Counted from the stretch's first letter, positions 38,696 through 49,242 are shown. The stretch is 64,000 nucleotides of DNA from Cyclobacteriaceae bacterium (GCA_013141055.1 JABFRS010000001.1:1-64000); one strand, 5' to 3'. The notes: generated from the letters alone by a model not told the origin. Translations and numbers: made by a program.

Positions 38696-41600
38696 TTTAC
38701 AATATTTTTAAACCCGACGATGGCTTGATTGTTCCTTGAAACTAGCACAATTTTCTCTTTCTTGAAATTATTAACTATTTGAATATCACGCACTTCACCA
38801 GTAATCAGTAATCCCGACAACATAGGATCAACGGACTTCCATCTTCCAGTGCCATCTCCGGTCATGACCAGCCCAATACTGCCATCATAGGGACCAAAAT
38901 CAGGTTGGGTAGCAATAAGATTTCCTCCGAGTATGATATCCAACCGTCCATCGTTGTTAAAATCTCCAGCGTCAATGGCATAAACCGGTGAGCTCTGTGC
39001 TTCTCCTGGCAAATCAGACCGAATTAGCTTACCATTTCTGTTTTCAATATAGGATGAGGCGAAAACATCAACATGCATTTCCGCAGAGTTTCCCTTTTGT
39101 TGAGGCGTGATGATACTTTCAAGAATTACATTTCGATAGTCGGTGTATTTCAGGAACTTCTTTTTTAACATCGGTATCTGCTTGACCAATTGATCACGCG
39201 AAGCAAATGGATAGCTTTTATCCCCATTATAGTAAACCAGAATATGATCGGATCCACCGTTGCTGTCAAAGTCGCCCAGATACATTTTTACTGGCTTCTC
39301 TGGTGATGCTTTTAATCTCGAATTGAGACCGAGGTTTCCAACAATAAAATCATCATCACCATCCTTATCAAAATCCGATGCAATGATCACGTTCCACCAG
39401 CCATTGGTTTGTTTCATTCCAAATTCTTCTGTCCGATTTTCAAACTGATGAAGATCGTTCTGAATTAATACAGTAATTGGCATCCACTCTCCTACCAGGA
39501 TTAGATCAGGTTTTTTATCAAGGTTAACATCAGTCCAGATCGCATCCTTAATCATACCTGGTTTCACCATCGTAGGATTATCAAAACGACTGTTCCCTAA
39601 CCAGTTGTTGATCATTGAAAAACTTCCTGTTCCATCATTGCTTAGCAAAAAACTAGTTGGGCTCATCCCATAAAGAAAAGGGATGACGCTTGCTCCGATG
39701 AAAACATCCATATCGCCATCCTGATCGAAGTCACTGGCCTTGATGCAGGATGCATTGACTATAAATCTTGGCAGGGCTGATTCTTCATTCTTGAAAATCC
39801 CTTTTCCATTATTACGGTAGAATCTTGGCTTAAGATCTTCAGGGCTTGATTGTGGATTTTGTCCTCCTGACGCAACCATTAAATCGAGATCGCCATCACC
39901 ATCAGCATCAAAGAACTCCGCGGCAATGTCTTCACACTGGGCACCTGATTTAAACGCTTCATTATTAAAATTCGTCCACGCTCCTGATTTTGTTTGAATG
40001 AAGAGTCCCGCAGACTGATCTCTTCCACCACCAATAAATATATCTACCAGTCCGTCGCCATTAACATCACCTTTTGCGAGCGGTGGCCCCTGAGTTGTTA
40101 ACATGTGAGGGATAAGTCCTTCATTATTGAAAGCATTAACGTCATCCTCTTTGTGAGCAAATGATGGTGTTTCATTTAGGGAAAGAGGTTGCAGTAAGGT
40201 CCTCGTTGACCGGAGTGATTGATAGTTAAAATTACCGGAAGCTTGCTTTTCATCAACCGTGATCATCTGGTTACTCCTGACATTGATCATCTTTTGAAAG
40301 GCTCCACCGGGCCAGATGATAAAGAGTGAATCAATAGACTTCACGTGACCTAAACCCACATTGAGTCTTGTGTCAGATGATGAGCAGAATCCGCGTGAAG
40401 AAGAAACCTCCTGATAAGTAATGTTGCCTTGTGAGTAAGCAATAAGTTTACTTCCCAGCCCTTGCTTGTTGGCCCTTGATCCCTGAAAATTCACTTTCAA
40501 GTATGATGAATCATTTGAATTATTTACATACAAATAAGCCTTCTCATTTAAGTTGTTCACGATCAGGTCGAGATCGCCATCGTTGTCAAGGTCGGCATAT
40601 GCTGAGCCATTGGATATTGAAAATCTGTCAAGCCCCCAGTTCGAAGTGGAGTCCGCAAACTTCATTCCATCACCATTCTTAAAAATGAAATTTGATACTT
40701 TGCTCTTAGGCATGGCATCCAAAATATCCATATCACCTTTGTCCATTGTTTTCAGAGAATCCTGAATGGCCTGATTGGAAATAAAGTTGATATAGTCCAT
40801 ATCGTTAGGTCTGCGCAGAATTCCATTTGTTATGAACATATCTTTCAATCCATCATTATCAAAGTCGGCAAGCAAAGGAGACCAACTCCAGTCCGTTGCA
40901 TCAACTCCTGATTGAGGCGCGATATCGTTAAAAAATACAGAAGTATCTGAAATGCTTCTATTAACCTGAAGGCAATTCCTGGCTACCTGATAGTGATATC
41001 CATACTTTAATTTGAACTTGTAAATTTCATAACCATCCTCTCCAGCCGATGTTTTTATAATGGATTCATCTCTTGGTAGCATATCGAGACTAACGATGTC
41101 TGACCTTCCGTCATTATTAAAATCAGCAATATCCACACCCATGGAAAATCTGCTGGTATGAGGCATCGATTTTTCCAGAACCTGTTTGAAAGTCCCATCC
41201 TTTTTATTGATGTAGAGGTAATCATTCTCCTGAAAATCATTTGACACATAGATATCAGGGTAGCCATCGAGGTTGATGTCTGAAACGCCAATACCTAGAC
41301 CATACCCAAGACGGCTACTAAAAATCCCAGCTTTACTGGTGACATTGGTGAACTTCGCTGATGGCTTTTGGGAATCATTGGTTGTCAGATCATTCCTGAA
41401 CAGGATGTCGCCACTTAAAGAATCTGTATCCAATCTATGGGAAATTGTTACGTAGGATCCCGCACTGTGTACAGAGTGATTTAAAAGATAGCAATCAAGA
41501 TCACCGTCGAGATCATAGTCAAAAAATATTGCCTGCGTGGATCGACCTGTAAAACTCAAGCCATACTCTTCCGTCCGGTCTGTAAAGGTGAGATCACCAT

Positions 41601-42057
41601 TATTGATCAATAATTGATTGGTTGAATTGAATCCCTTGTACTTTCCAACGCCACATACATAAATATCTACAAATCCGTCGCCATTAACGTCTGCCATGGT
41701 TACACCAGTCTTCCAGTTTCCCAGGCCGATAACTCCGGCCTTATCCGTAATGTCCTCAAACTTGAAGTTGCCCTTGTTCAAATAGAGCTTATTGGAGTTT
41801 TGATTGGAAGAAAAGTAAAGGTCAATCAGGCCATCATTATTGATATCACCACAGGCAACACCACCTCCATTATAGAAATAGAGATATTCAACAATGTTAA
41901 AATTTTCATCTTCCAGAAGATCGTTGCTGAACTCTACTCCGGAAGTACTGGCAGGAACGAGAGAAAATCTTTTGGAATCGCTACTGTTTTCCTTGCAAGC
42001 CACCAGAAGCAAGCTGACAAAAAGCAAAGAGCATCCGTAGCGGAAAAATCTTATCAT
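38692..42057 (-). CDS. CRTAC1-like giant lipoprotein A (VCBS/FG-GAP repeats + ASPIC/UnbV)
   Basis: 1121 residues. Lipoprotein signal (SLLFVSLLLVACKE, Cys21). Many FG-GAP/VCBS blades carry Ca-binding loops such as DINNDGLIDLYF, DVNGDGFVDIYV and DFNNDGRSDIV, giving beta-propellers. An ASPIC/UnbV domain lies at about 515-600 (SRGFCSSSDTRLNVGLG, IIWPGG). More propeller repeats follow. Probably exposed on the outer membrane. Its start overlaps the stop of paralogue B (ATGA), and its stop overlaps the start of the GH65 hydrolase (ATGA). Function is unknown; binding of glycan or partner protein is inference. Confidence 0.9.
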   Translation of the reverse strand: MIRFFRYGCSLLFVSLLLVACKENSSDSKRFSLVPASTSGVEFSNDLLEDENFNIVEYLYFYNGGGVACGDINNDGLIDLYFSSNQNSNKLYLNKGNFKFEDITDKAGVIGLGNWKTGVTMADVNGDGFVDIYVCGVGKYKGFNSTNQLLINNGDLTFTDRTEEYGLSFTGRSTQAIFFDYDLDGDLDCYLLNHSVHSAGSYVTISHRLDTDSLSGDILFRNDLTTNDSQKPSAKFTNVTSKAGIFSSRLGYGLGIGVSDINLDGYPDIYVSNDFQENDYLYINKKDGTFKQVLEKSMPHTSRFSMGVDIADFNNDGRSDIVSLDMLPRDESIIKTSAGEDGYEIYKFKLKYGYHYQVARNCLQVNRSISDTSVFFNDIAPQSGVDATDWSWSPLLADFDNDGLKDMFITNGILRRPNDMDYINFISNQAIQDSLKTMDKGDMDILDAMPKSKVSNFIFKNGDGMKFADSTSNWGLDRFSISNGSAYADLDNDGDLDLIVNNLNEKAYLYVNNSNDSSYLKVNFQGSRANKQGLGSKLIAYSQGNITYQEVSSSRGFCSSSDTRLNVGLGHVKSIDSLFIIWPGGAFQKMINVRSNQMITVDEKQASGNFNYQSLRSTRTLLQPLSLNETPSFAHKEDDVNAFNNEGLIPHMLTTQGPPLAKGDVNGDGLVDIFIGGGRDQSAGLFIQTKSGAWTNFNNEAFKSGAQCEDIAAEFFDADGDGDLDLMVASGGQNPQSSPEDLKPRFYRNNGKGIFKNEESALPRFIVNASCIKASDFDQDGDMDVFIGASVIPFLYGMSPTSFLLSNDGTGSFSMINNWLGNSRFDNPTMVKPGMIKDAIWTDVNLDKKPDLILVGEWMPITVLIQNDLHQFENRTEEFGMKQTNGWWNVIIASDFDKDGDDDFIVGNLGLNSRLKASPEKPVKMYLGDFDSNGGSDHILVYYNGDKSYPFASRDQLVKQIPMLKKKFLKYTDYRNVILESIITPQQKGNSAEMHVDVFASSYIENRNGKLIRSDLPGEAQSSPVYAIDAGDFNNDGRLDIILGGNLIATQPDFGPYDGSIGLVMTGDGTGRWKSVDPMLSGLLITGEVRDIQIVNNFKKEKIVLVSRNNQAIVGFKNIVK

Positions 42058-45000
42058 TTGATTTTGAGGAAAACAGGAGTGTCATTATTTCTGCTGATGA
42101 CGAGCATGTCATCCTTGCCAACTTTTATTTTTTTAATGTCCCTCACCTCTCCGTCAATCAGCAGCCCTGATTCATGATTCGGAACAGTAGTGAATTTTCC
42201 TTTTCCATCACCCTTAAGAAAAGTTCCATAGCTCGCATCATAGCGCCCTACCTCTGGCTTTGTTTTGTAAAGATTTCCGCCAAGGAGTATATCGCTATTT
42301 CCATCCTTGTCCAAATCATCAATAAGAATTGCAAACACAATTGACAACTGTGCTTCCATAGGAAGCGCTTCGATTGTAAATTTCCCCTTCCCATCATTTA
42401 ACAGTAATGAAGTTGCAAACGTATTTGCTTTAAGTTCAATTGACTTAGCCATTTGCTCAGGTGTAAATATTTTATCAATCGTTGCATCCTTATAGCTATC
42501 ATACTTCAAGAACTTCTTCTTCAAAGAAGGTATTTGAGAGATCAGATCATGCCTTAGAACAACAGGATAACTTTTATCCCCGCTATAGGCACAGAGTATC
42601 TGTTCAATAGTTCCATTCTGATCAAAATCACCCACGAACATACTCACGGGTTTTTCCACACTTGCTCTGAATCTGGAATTCAAGCCAAGATTACCGACCA
42701 CAAAATCAATATCTCCGTCATGGTCTACATCTGCTGATTCAATGCAGTTCCACCAGCCTTGTGAAAGATCTAATCCATTCTCTTTTTGCTCAGAGAAGTT
42801 TCCTTTGTTATTGAGGAACACTTTGACATTCATCCACTCGCCTACAATCAGCAAGTCCTCATCCTTGTCTCCGTCGATGTCAGCCCAGGACGAATCAGTG
42901 ATGAGACCAATATTCTTTAGTCCCGGTGCAAGTTTGTCTGTTTGATCTGAGAAATTACCTTTTCCATCATTGATAAGGATATAGCCGTTCACTGGCATGC
43001 CGTAACTAAAGAGCTTTAATCTGACACCCACAAACAGATCCATGTCTCCGTCTCCATCAATGTCAGTTGATGTAACAGTTGATTTACTTTGAAACTCTGC
43101 TACTGGCAATATCTGCTTTGATTTTTCAAATACTCCACGACCGTCGTTAAAATATAACCGATCAAACAGAGCGCTGGATCCTGAAGAGAATTCATTTCCA
43201 CCACTGCAGACATAGAGATCAAGATCACCATCGCCATCTGCATCAAAGAATGTACTTTCAATGTCTTCCGATCCTTTATCTTCTTCTAAAATTTTTTCAT
43301 TTACTTTTTTGAAGGTTCCCTTTGCAGATTGAGTGTAAAGAACGCTTGATTGTTCTTTCGGAGCACCGATAAAAAGATCATCGAGTCCGTCTTTGTTTAT
43401 ATCAGCGACACTTATCTTCGGACCTTCGGTGCTTACCATGTGATAGATTAAGCGGTCGCGGTCAAAATCAACAAATTCATTTTCAGTTTGTTTAAAATCA
43501 ACACCTAGTTTATTTGAGTTTACCTCTTTAAATAGACCATTACCTTCAACACCTTTTCCTGAAACAAAAGGTTTTCCCGCAGATGATTCCAACGTGAGTG
43601 TTTGATTGGTTTTGACAGAATCCAATTGAGTAATCGTACCATCTGGCCATTCTATAGTAATCTTATCTACAGAAGTAAGGGAGCCCAATCCGAGGTTGGG
43701 ACGGAAATCGACTGTGCTTTCAAATCCGCGCATTGGCATCTGTTCCAGATAGAATTTTTTACCCTGATGCTCAGCTGTAATCTTTGTTCCGAGTGCCTGT
43801 AAATTTCCACCAGAACCCTTTAGTATAAATTTCAAATAATGATTCTGAGGTACTAATTTCTCTGCGTTATTCCTGTACAAGTATGATGGCATGTTAACAT
43901 TGTTAACGATAAAGTCGAGATCACCATCGTTATCCAGATCGCCATAGGCACTGCCATTTGAAAATCCGGCTTCCTTACCGATCCAGGCAGAAGACATATT
44001 CTCAAAACCAAGATTTCCTTTGTTCCTGAAGAAATGGTTAGGTATTGGATTGGATGGCATAACGTCAATCAATTTTCTGTAATCCACCTTATCACCGCTC
44101 ACTATCATTTTAACGAATTCCTCGCTGCTTGCATAGGAAAGAAAGTCCTGGTTGGTAAGATCCTGATAAATACCATTGGCAACGAAGATGTCTTTCAATC
44201 CATCGTTGTCAGCATCAAACATCAAAGCTCCCCAACTCCAATCAGTTGCTTCGACACCTGCAAATCTTCCAATTTCACTGAATGATTGACCCTGGTTGCT
44301 TACCTGCAGCATATTTCTTGTGAACTGGTGGAAGTAATCATTTGTAACTCCATACTGATAACGGTTCCAGTTATCAAAAGTGGTGACAGTCTTTATTCTT
44401 GAGTTTTCATTTGGCAACATCTCTGTGACAAACAGATCCGGAAATGCATCGTTATTGACATCTGCAAGATCGGCTCCCATAGAAGCTGCACTGATGCTTT
44501 TCATCGTGGCCGGAAGACATTCCTTAAAAGTTCCATTTTGATTATTGATGTATAAATAATCACGTTCGAAGAAGTCATTCGAAACATAGATGTCCTGCCA
44601 GCCGTCTTTGTTAATATCGCCTACTGTAACTCCCAGTCCGAAGGCAATGACACTTCCAAATATTCCAGCTGATTCACTGACATCTGAAAAATGTCCTTTG
44701 TCATTTCTTAATAATTTATGGCCACCTAACACATCACGCTTTCCTCTTTCATTTTTGCGCAAGTTGAAGCTTCCGATAGATTGGTATGAATTGTTGAGAA
44801 TGTATAAATCCAGATCTCCATCTCTGTCATAATCAAAAAAGACTGCGTGGGTGGAGAAACCCTTGTCCGCTACACCATATTCTTCAGCTCGTTCGGAGAA
44901 CGTCAGATCACCGTTGTTGATGAATAGTTCATTTTCACGGTCGTCACCTTTTACATCACCGGAGTTACAAACATAAATGTCTGTCCAACCGTCACCATTT

Positions 45001-45392
45001 ACATCTGCAAGACTTACACCTGTTGACCAGGCGCGTGTGCCTGCGACTCCTGCTTTTTCAGTGATGTCTTCGAATTTAAAGTTTCCCTTATTAAGATAGA
45101 GTTTGTTCTTCTCCTGATTTGCTGTAAGATATACATCAAGTAGACCATCATTATTGATATCGGCAAGTCCTACTCCCCCGCCATTGTAGAAATTGCGATA
45201 GGTGTAAATATTAAAATCACGATCAAATGATAGTTTGTTAACGAAATTGATTCCACTTGAGTCAGGCGGCAGACTTGTGAACAAAGTCTGCAGTGGCTTG
45301 TCTTTATCTGGATTAGAACAACCGAAACAAGCAAGCGCCAGGAAGTAAAATGCGGCAACTCTAAAACGAAAATTCATTCTACCTTTTCTCAA
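42054..45392 (-). CDS. CRTAC1-like giant lipoprotein B (VCBS/FG-GAP repeats + ASPIC/UnbV)
   Basis: 1112 residues, same architecture as A. Signal FYFLALACFGCS gives a lipid-anchored Cys near 25. FG-GAP loops such as DINNDGLLDVYL, DVNGDGWTDIYV, DYDRDGDLDLYI and DIDGDGDMDLFV recur across the chain. The ASPIC/UnbV segment has RGFESTVDFRPNLGLG and IEWPDGTITQLD. A shared block ATDWSWGALMFDADNDGLKD appears in all three paralogues. The gene is 7 bp downstream of the unknown lipoprotein and overlaps A by 4 bp (ATGA). Role unknown. Confidence 0.9.
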   Translation of the reverse strand: MRKGRMNFRFRVAAFYFLALACFGCSNPDKDKPLQTLFTSLPPDSSGINFVNKLSFDRDFNIYTYRNFYNGGGVGLADINNDGLLDVYLTANQEKNKLYLNKGNFKFEDITEKAGVAGTRAWSTGVSLADVNGDGWTDIYVCNSGDVKGDDRENELFINNGDLTFSERAEEYGVADKGFSTHAVFFDYDRDGDLDLYILNNSYQSIGSFNLRKNERGKRDVLGGHKLLRNDKGHFSDVSESAGIFGSVIAFGLGVTVGDINKDGWQDIYVSNDFFERDYLYINNQNGTFKECLPATMKSISAASMGADLADVNNDAFPDLFVTEMLPNENSRIKTVTTFDNWNRYQYGVTNDYFHQFTRNMLQVSNQGQSFSEIGRFAGVEATDWSWGALMFDADNDGLKDIFVANGIYQDLTNQDFLSYASSEEFVKMIVSGDKVDYRKLIDVMPSNPIPNHFFRNKGNLGFENMSSAWIGKEAGFSNGSAYGDLDNDGDLDFIVNNVNMPSYLYRNNAEKLVPQNHYLKFILKGSGGNLQALGTKITAEHQGKKFYLEQMPMRGFESTVDFRPNLGLGSLTSVDKITIEWPDGTITQLDSVKTNQTLTLESSAGKPFVSGKGVEGNGLFKEVNSNKLGVDFKQTENEFVDFDRDRLIYHMVSTEGPKISVADINKDGLDDLFIGAPKEQSSVLYTQSAKGTFKKVNEKILEEDKGSEDIESTFFDADGDGDLDLYVCSGGNEFSSGSSALFDRLYFNDGRGVFEKSKQILPVAEFQSKSTVTSTDIDGDGDMDLFVGVRLKLFSYGMPVNGYILINDGKGNFSDQTDKLAPGLKNIGLITDSSWADIDGDKDEDLLIVGEWMNVKVFLNNKGNFSEQKENGLDLSQGWWNCIESADVDHDGDIDFVVGNLGLNSRFRASVEKPVSMFVGDFDQNGTIEQILCAYSGDKSYPVVLRHDLISQIPSLKKKFLKYDSYKDATIDKIFTPEQMAKSIELKANTFATSLLLNDGKGKFTIEALPMEAQLSIVFAILIDDLDKDGNSDILLGGNLYKTKPEVGRYDASYGTFLKGDGKGKFTTVPNHESGLLIDGEVRDIKKIKVGKDDMLVISRNNDTPVFLKIK

Positions 45393-45399
45393 TTCTATG

Positions 45400-45999
45400 T
45401 TATTTCACACCGGTATGAACAAATCTATGATTCAGGATATCCTGAACTTCAATAGCCATGCTCTGTTTATCGATTTTTTGAAGAAGGATTCTCCTGTTAC
45501 CATCTAGTTTAACGAGAATATCCTTTTCTCCTACTTTAGTGGTGATGAATTCGTTACCATTATACCATTTCATCAAAAGTTGCTTTGTCTTTCCCTCCAA
45601 ACTATCAGTCTGCATTCCTTTCGCCCATGGAGCCCATAACTCATAACTCAATTCCATCCTCATCTCTGCTATCCTATCAGTTGAATCATACCCCGGCATG
45701 AAAAGCAATCTAAGTTTCGTCGGCTCGGAGTGAACTAAAGAGTCAACAAAAAGATACTGCACTGATTGGCCATTAGGACCCTCCATCACCAGATGAGCCG
45801 CATTTAAATCAAAGCACCTTCCATAAAATTCCTGGCGGGTGAAGCCGAATGGTATACCTAGCAAAATCGAATCATACCTTACACCTTTGGCCAATTCTCT
45901 TTTGACCAATTTGGTATAATCTGATTGAAAACAGCTTGTCAATGCCAGCGCTAATAATATCAGGCTAGTGGGATACTTTAAAAACTTCCAGGTCATCAT
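45400..45999 (-). CDS. Unknown lipoprotein within the CRTAC1-like array
   Basis: 199 residues. Lipobox LALTSC (Cys23). No known domain; the mature part is mixed alpha/beta with conserved-looking aromatic residues (GIPFGFTRQEFYGRCFDLN). It overlaps the 3' end of the frameshifted CRTAC1-like gene by 35 bp and ends 7 bp before paralogue B, so it is part of the operon. It may be a partner lipoprotein for the array. Either of two adjacent ATG codons (45999, 45996) may start it. Confidence 0.75.
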   Translation of the reverse strand: MMTWKFLKYPTSLILLALALTSCFQSDYTKLVKRELAKGVRYDSILLGIPFGFTRQEFYGRCFDLNAAHLVMEGPNGQSVQYLFVDSLVHSEPTKLRLLFMPGYDSTDRIAEMRMELSYELWAPWAKGMQTDSLEGKTKQLLMKWYNGNEFITTKVGEKDILVKLDGNRRILLQKIDKQSMAIEVQDILNHRFVHTGVK

Positions 46000-47605
46000 T
46001 ATGTTTAGCGAATAAAATGTATTTCGTTCCTTTTACTTCTACAAATTCTATGTCTCTTATCTGGCCTTTTACATTCAAATCGATACCCCGATTAAATGTG
46101 AACTGACCATCCTTTAATACCCCTTTAAAGAACCATCCATTGGAGGCATCATAACGTCCAAATTGGGGTTTTACCTGGTACTGATTTCCACCCGCAATTA
46201 CGTCTTCCACCCCATCATTGTCAAAGTCTGACACGGATAAACTGTAAATTGGAGAATACTGAGCTTCCAATGGAAGTGCCATTCGCGAATACCCTTTTGC
46301 CCCTGAAAGCAATAACGTTGACGCTAGCACCTTTACCTCAAAAACCCGGGCTTCGTCAAGTACTGCTTTTGGAAAAATCTCATCTATTGATTTCTTACCA
46401 TAATCCTTATAATAGAGCAGTTTCTTTTTTAACGACGGCATCTGGGATAAGAACTCATCCTTATCAACCAATGGAAAATACTTTCCGTTGATGCTGGTGC
46501 AGTAGATTTGCTCCAAAGAACCATTCTTATCAAAATCACTGACATACATTCTATCTCCGTTTTTGAAAAATGTGTTGAGTCCATGATTTCCAAAAACAAA
46601 ATCAATCTTCCCGTCCTTGTTGAAATCACCTGATTCTATATCGTGCCACCAGCCCTGGGTATTCGTTAAATCAAATTCAGCAGAAACGTCCACAAAGGTT
46701 TTATTCTTGTTCTGAAGAAATGTGATTGGCATCCAATCACCGGCAATTACAATATCACTCCATCCATCGCCATTAAAATCCTGAACTTCAATATCCGTTA
46801 CCATTCCAATTTTCTGAAGACAGGAGGCAAAATCTTTTGTAACATCTTTAAATGCTCCATTCCCATCATTCTCCAATAGGAAAACCTTTCCACCGATACC
46901 ATAAACGAACGGATCAAATCTTTCTCCAACCAAAATATCTTCATCGCCATCCTTGTCGAAGTCAATAGAGGCAACTGCGCTGGTGGAAATAAATCCAATG
47001 GAAGGAAGTGAAACAGGTGCTTCCGCAAAATTTCCATGTCCGTCATTCAGGAAAAGTTTGTTGAGCAAGGCATCGGATCCCTGGGAAAAAGATCTTCCCC
47101 CTACTGCCATTATAAAATCAAGGTCACCGTCCTTGTCAACATCCAGAAAAAGTGCTTTCGTTTCTTCAGACGCGGAATATTTTGCAAATGATTTAGGAAG
47201 CGACGTCTTTAGTTTTTGATCTTTAAAGTTAATGAGCAATCCACCCTGATCCCTTCCACCGCCTACATACAGCTCTTTAATGCCATCTCCGTCAATATCT
47301 CCTTTTGCCAATGAAGGGGTTTCATTGCTGTACATCATTGGCAACAATCTGTCACGATTGAAATCAACCACATTGCTACTTACATGCTTGAAAACCGATC
47401 TATGGACCAACTCCAGATGGAAATTGGTATTTTTCTTCTTCAGAGCATTATAATCATGAGGATTACTTTGCTCCTTTATGATAGAGACCTTTCTATTCAC
47501 CGGCAAATTATAAACTGTCGAATAAGTATTATCAGTCCAGTTGATCACAAGGGAATCAATGTGTTTTATATCCGTTCCGAGTCCAATTGTAATATTTGAT
47601 TGCAC
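45965..47605 (-). CDS. CRTAC1-like protein C, C-terminal half (separated by frameshift)
   Basis: This frame opens at 47635 and its first GTG is at 47605. It encodes the end of the ASPIC/UnbV domain (RGFQSCVQSNITIGLG, LVINWTDN) and the second set of FG-GAP repeats (DIDGDGIKELYV, DVDKDGDLDFIM, DFDKDGDEDILV). It has no signal peptide of its own and starts in mid-domain. It is the natural continuation of the upstream frame at 47566-49239; joined they give about 1090 residues, like paralogues A and B. It is therefore read as half of one broken gene, not an independent protein. Confidence 0.8.
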   Translation of the reverse strand: MQSNITIGLGTDIKHIDSLVINWTDNTYSTVYNLPVNRKVSIIKEQSNPHDYNALKKKNTNFHLELVHRSVFKHVSSNVVDFNRDRLLPMMYSNETPSLAKGDIDGDGIKELYVGGGRDQGGLLINFKDQKLKTSLPKSFAKYSASEETKALFLDVDKDGDLDFIMAVGGRSFSQGSDALLNKLFLNDGHGNFAEAPVSLPSIGFISTSAVASIDFDKDGDEDILVGERFDPFVYGIGGKVFLLENDGNGAFKDVTKDFASCLQKIGMVTDIEVQDFNGDGWSDIVIAGDWMPITFLQNKNKTFVDVSAEFDLTNTQGWWHDIESGDFNKDGKIDFVFGNHGLNTFFKNGDRMYVSDFDKNGSLEQIYCTSINGKYFPLVDKDEFLSQMPSLKKKLLYYKDYGKKSIDEIFPKAVLDEARVFEVKVLASTLLLSGAKGYSRMALPLEAQYSPIYSLSVSDFDNDGVEDVIAGGNQYQVKPQFGRYDASNGWFFKGVLKDGQFTFNRGIDLNVKGQIRDIEFVEVKGTKYILFAKHNDDLEVFKVSH

Positions 47606-49239
47606 ACAACTTTGAAATCCCCTGGTAACGTAATGTCACCTACAAACTCATTAGTCCCGCAATAAACTTTAATATTCGCTCCCGTTTCAAAAGTATTTTT
47701 ACCTTTTGACGACAGTGAAACCGTAATACTTTTATACTTAGAAGAGTCGGAATTATTCCGATATAGCACGGCTGATGCATTGATATTGCTTACAACAAGA
47801 TCCAGGTCGCCATCATTATCAAAATCTCCGTACGCGCTCCCGCTTGAAAACATGGGGTCTCCCAGTCCCCAGGCAACAGCAGAATTTTCGAAATTCAGAT
47901 CGCCTTCATTTCTGAAAGCATAGTTAGGAAAGGTAGAAGATGGCATTAAATCAATCAGCTTCAGGATTGCATGCTTCTCCTGTTTTATTATTTCTCTCAC
48001 ATTATCCTTTTCACCTGTGTAGGTGAGGTAATCCCGATCCAATAAATCCTTATAAATGCCATTAGCTATGAAAATATCCCTCTTACCATCATTGTCCATA
48101 TCAAACAGCAATGCTCCCCAGCTCCACTCCGTTGCTGATATCCCGGCCAATCTTCCGACTTCTACATAGTTATCAGATCCAGTCTTTTTATGCAGAACAT
48201 TTCTTGGAAACTGGTGATAATACCCGTTTTCAAGATTCAATTGATATTTATTCCAGCTCTCGAAAATGGTTTTTGTTTTCTTTCGGTTTAAAGAATCCGG
48301 AAGCATCTCCGTTACAAAAAGTTCAGGATCACCATCGTTATCAAGATCTGCAAAGTCTGCTCCCATGGATCCCATACTGATGGATTCAAAATAATCTGTT
48401 AGGGATTCCTTAAATGCGCCGTGCTGATCATTGATGTACAGGTAATCACGTTCAAAGAAATCATTCGAAACGAAAATGTCGATCCATGTATCATCATTAA
48501 AATCTCCCAACGTAATTCCCAATCCAAATCCAATATCACTTCTGTATATTTTTGCCTGTTCAGAATGGTCTTTGAACTTTCCGTTATCATTAATAAAGAA
48601 CCTGTTACCACCCAAAGTATCCGGAATATTCCGATGATCCTTAACAAGGTCATAAGCACCAACAGACTTGATTGAATTGGTTAAAAGATAGCAATCAAGG
48701 TCACCATCCTTGTCGTAATCAAAGAATGATGCCTGAACAGAAAGTCCGGTAATATCCAGGCCGTACTCTTTCGATTTTTCACTGAATGTTAAGTCCCCAT
48801 TATTGATGAACAGTTCATTATTCCTATGTTCTCCAACGGGGTTTCCTGACTTGCACACGTAGATATCAAGCAATCCATCAGAGTTAATATCGGCAAAGGT
48901 CACTCCGGTCGACCAAACACCCTTACAGGCCACTCCCGCCTGATCTGTAATATCTTTAAATGTTAAACCTCCTTGGTTCAGATATAGCTTGTTATCTACC
49001 TGGTTTCCGGCTAGATAAACATCCAGTAATCCATCATTATTGATGTCACCAATGGCTACGCCGGCACCATTGAAAAAATTGCGATAAGTATATGGATTGA
49101 ACTGATCTGTAAAAGTGAGATCGTTCTGAAAGTTAATTCCAGACTCTTTGGTAATATTTGAAAATAATGTGTGAGGTGATGAATGATCATTTGAGCAGCC
49201 CCACAAAACAACCAGCACCAGAATCTTAAAAAATTTCAT
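47566..49239 (-). CDS. CRTAC1-like protein C, N-terminal half (separated by frameshift)
   Basis: 557 residues. Lipoprotein start MKFFKILVLVVLWGCS (Cys15), FG-GAP loops (DINNDGLLDVYL, DINSDGLLDIYV, DYDKDGDLDCYL, DFNDDTWIDIFV), the shared ATEWSWGALLFDMDNDGKRD block, and the first part of ASPIC/UnbV. The last correct residues are about TLP; then the frame leaves homology (GDFKVVCNQ..) and stops. A minus-one shift after CCA (47625-47623) restores RGFQSC. First CRTAC1-like gene after susD, just after a terminator. Confidence 0.82.
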   Translation of the reverse strand: MKFFKILVLVVLWGCSNDHSSPHTLFSNITKESGINFQNDLTFTDQFNPYTYRNFFNGAGVAIGDINNDGLLDVYLAGNQVDNKLYLNQGGLTFKDITDQAGVACKGVWSTGVTFADINSDGLLDIYVCKSGNPVGEHRNNELFINNGDLTFSEKSKEYGLDITGLSVQASFFDYDKDGDLDCYLLTNSIKSVGAYDLVKDHRNIPDTLGGNRFFINDNGKFKDHSEQAKIYRSDIGFGLGITLGDFNDDTWIDIFVSNDFFERDYLYINDQHGAFKESLTDYFESISMGSMGADFADLDNDGDPELFVTEMLPDSLNRKKTKTIFESWNKYQLNLENGYYHQFPRNVLHKKTGSDNYVEVGRLAGISATEWSWGALLFDMDNDGKRDIFIANGIYKDLLDRDYLTYTGEKDNVREIIKQEKHAILKLIDLMPSSTFPNYAFRNEGDLNFENSAVAWGLGDPMFSSGSAYGDFDNDGDLDLVVSNINASAVLYRNNSDSSKYKSITVSLSSKGKNTFETGANIKVYCGTNEFVGDITLPGDFKVVCNQILQLDSERI

Positions 49240-49242
49240 CGC

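Noticed and set aside
47566-47640. Programmed minus-one frameshift as cause of the split CRTAC1-like gene
   Set aside because: No X-XXY-YYZ slippery heptamer lies at the shift point and paralogues A and B have no split; a mutation or sequence error is simpler.
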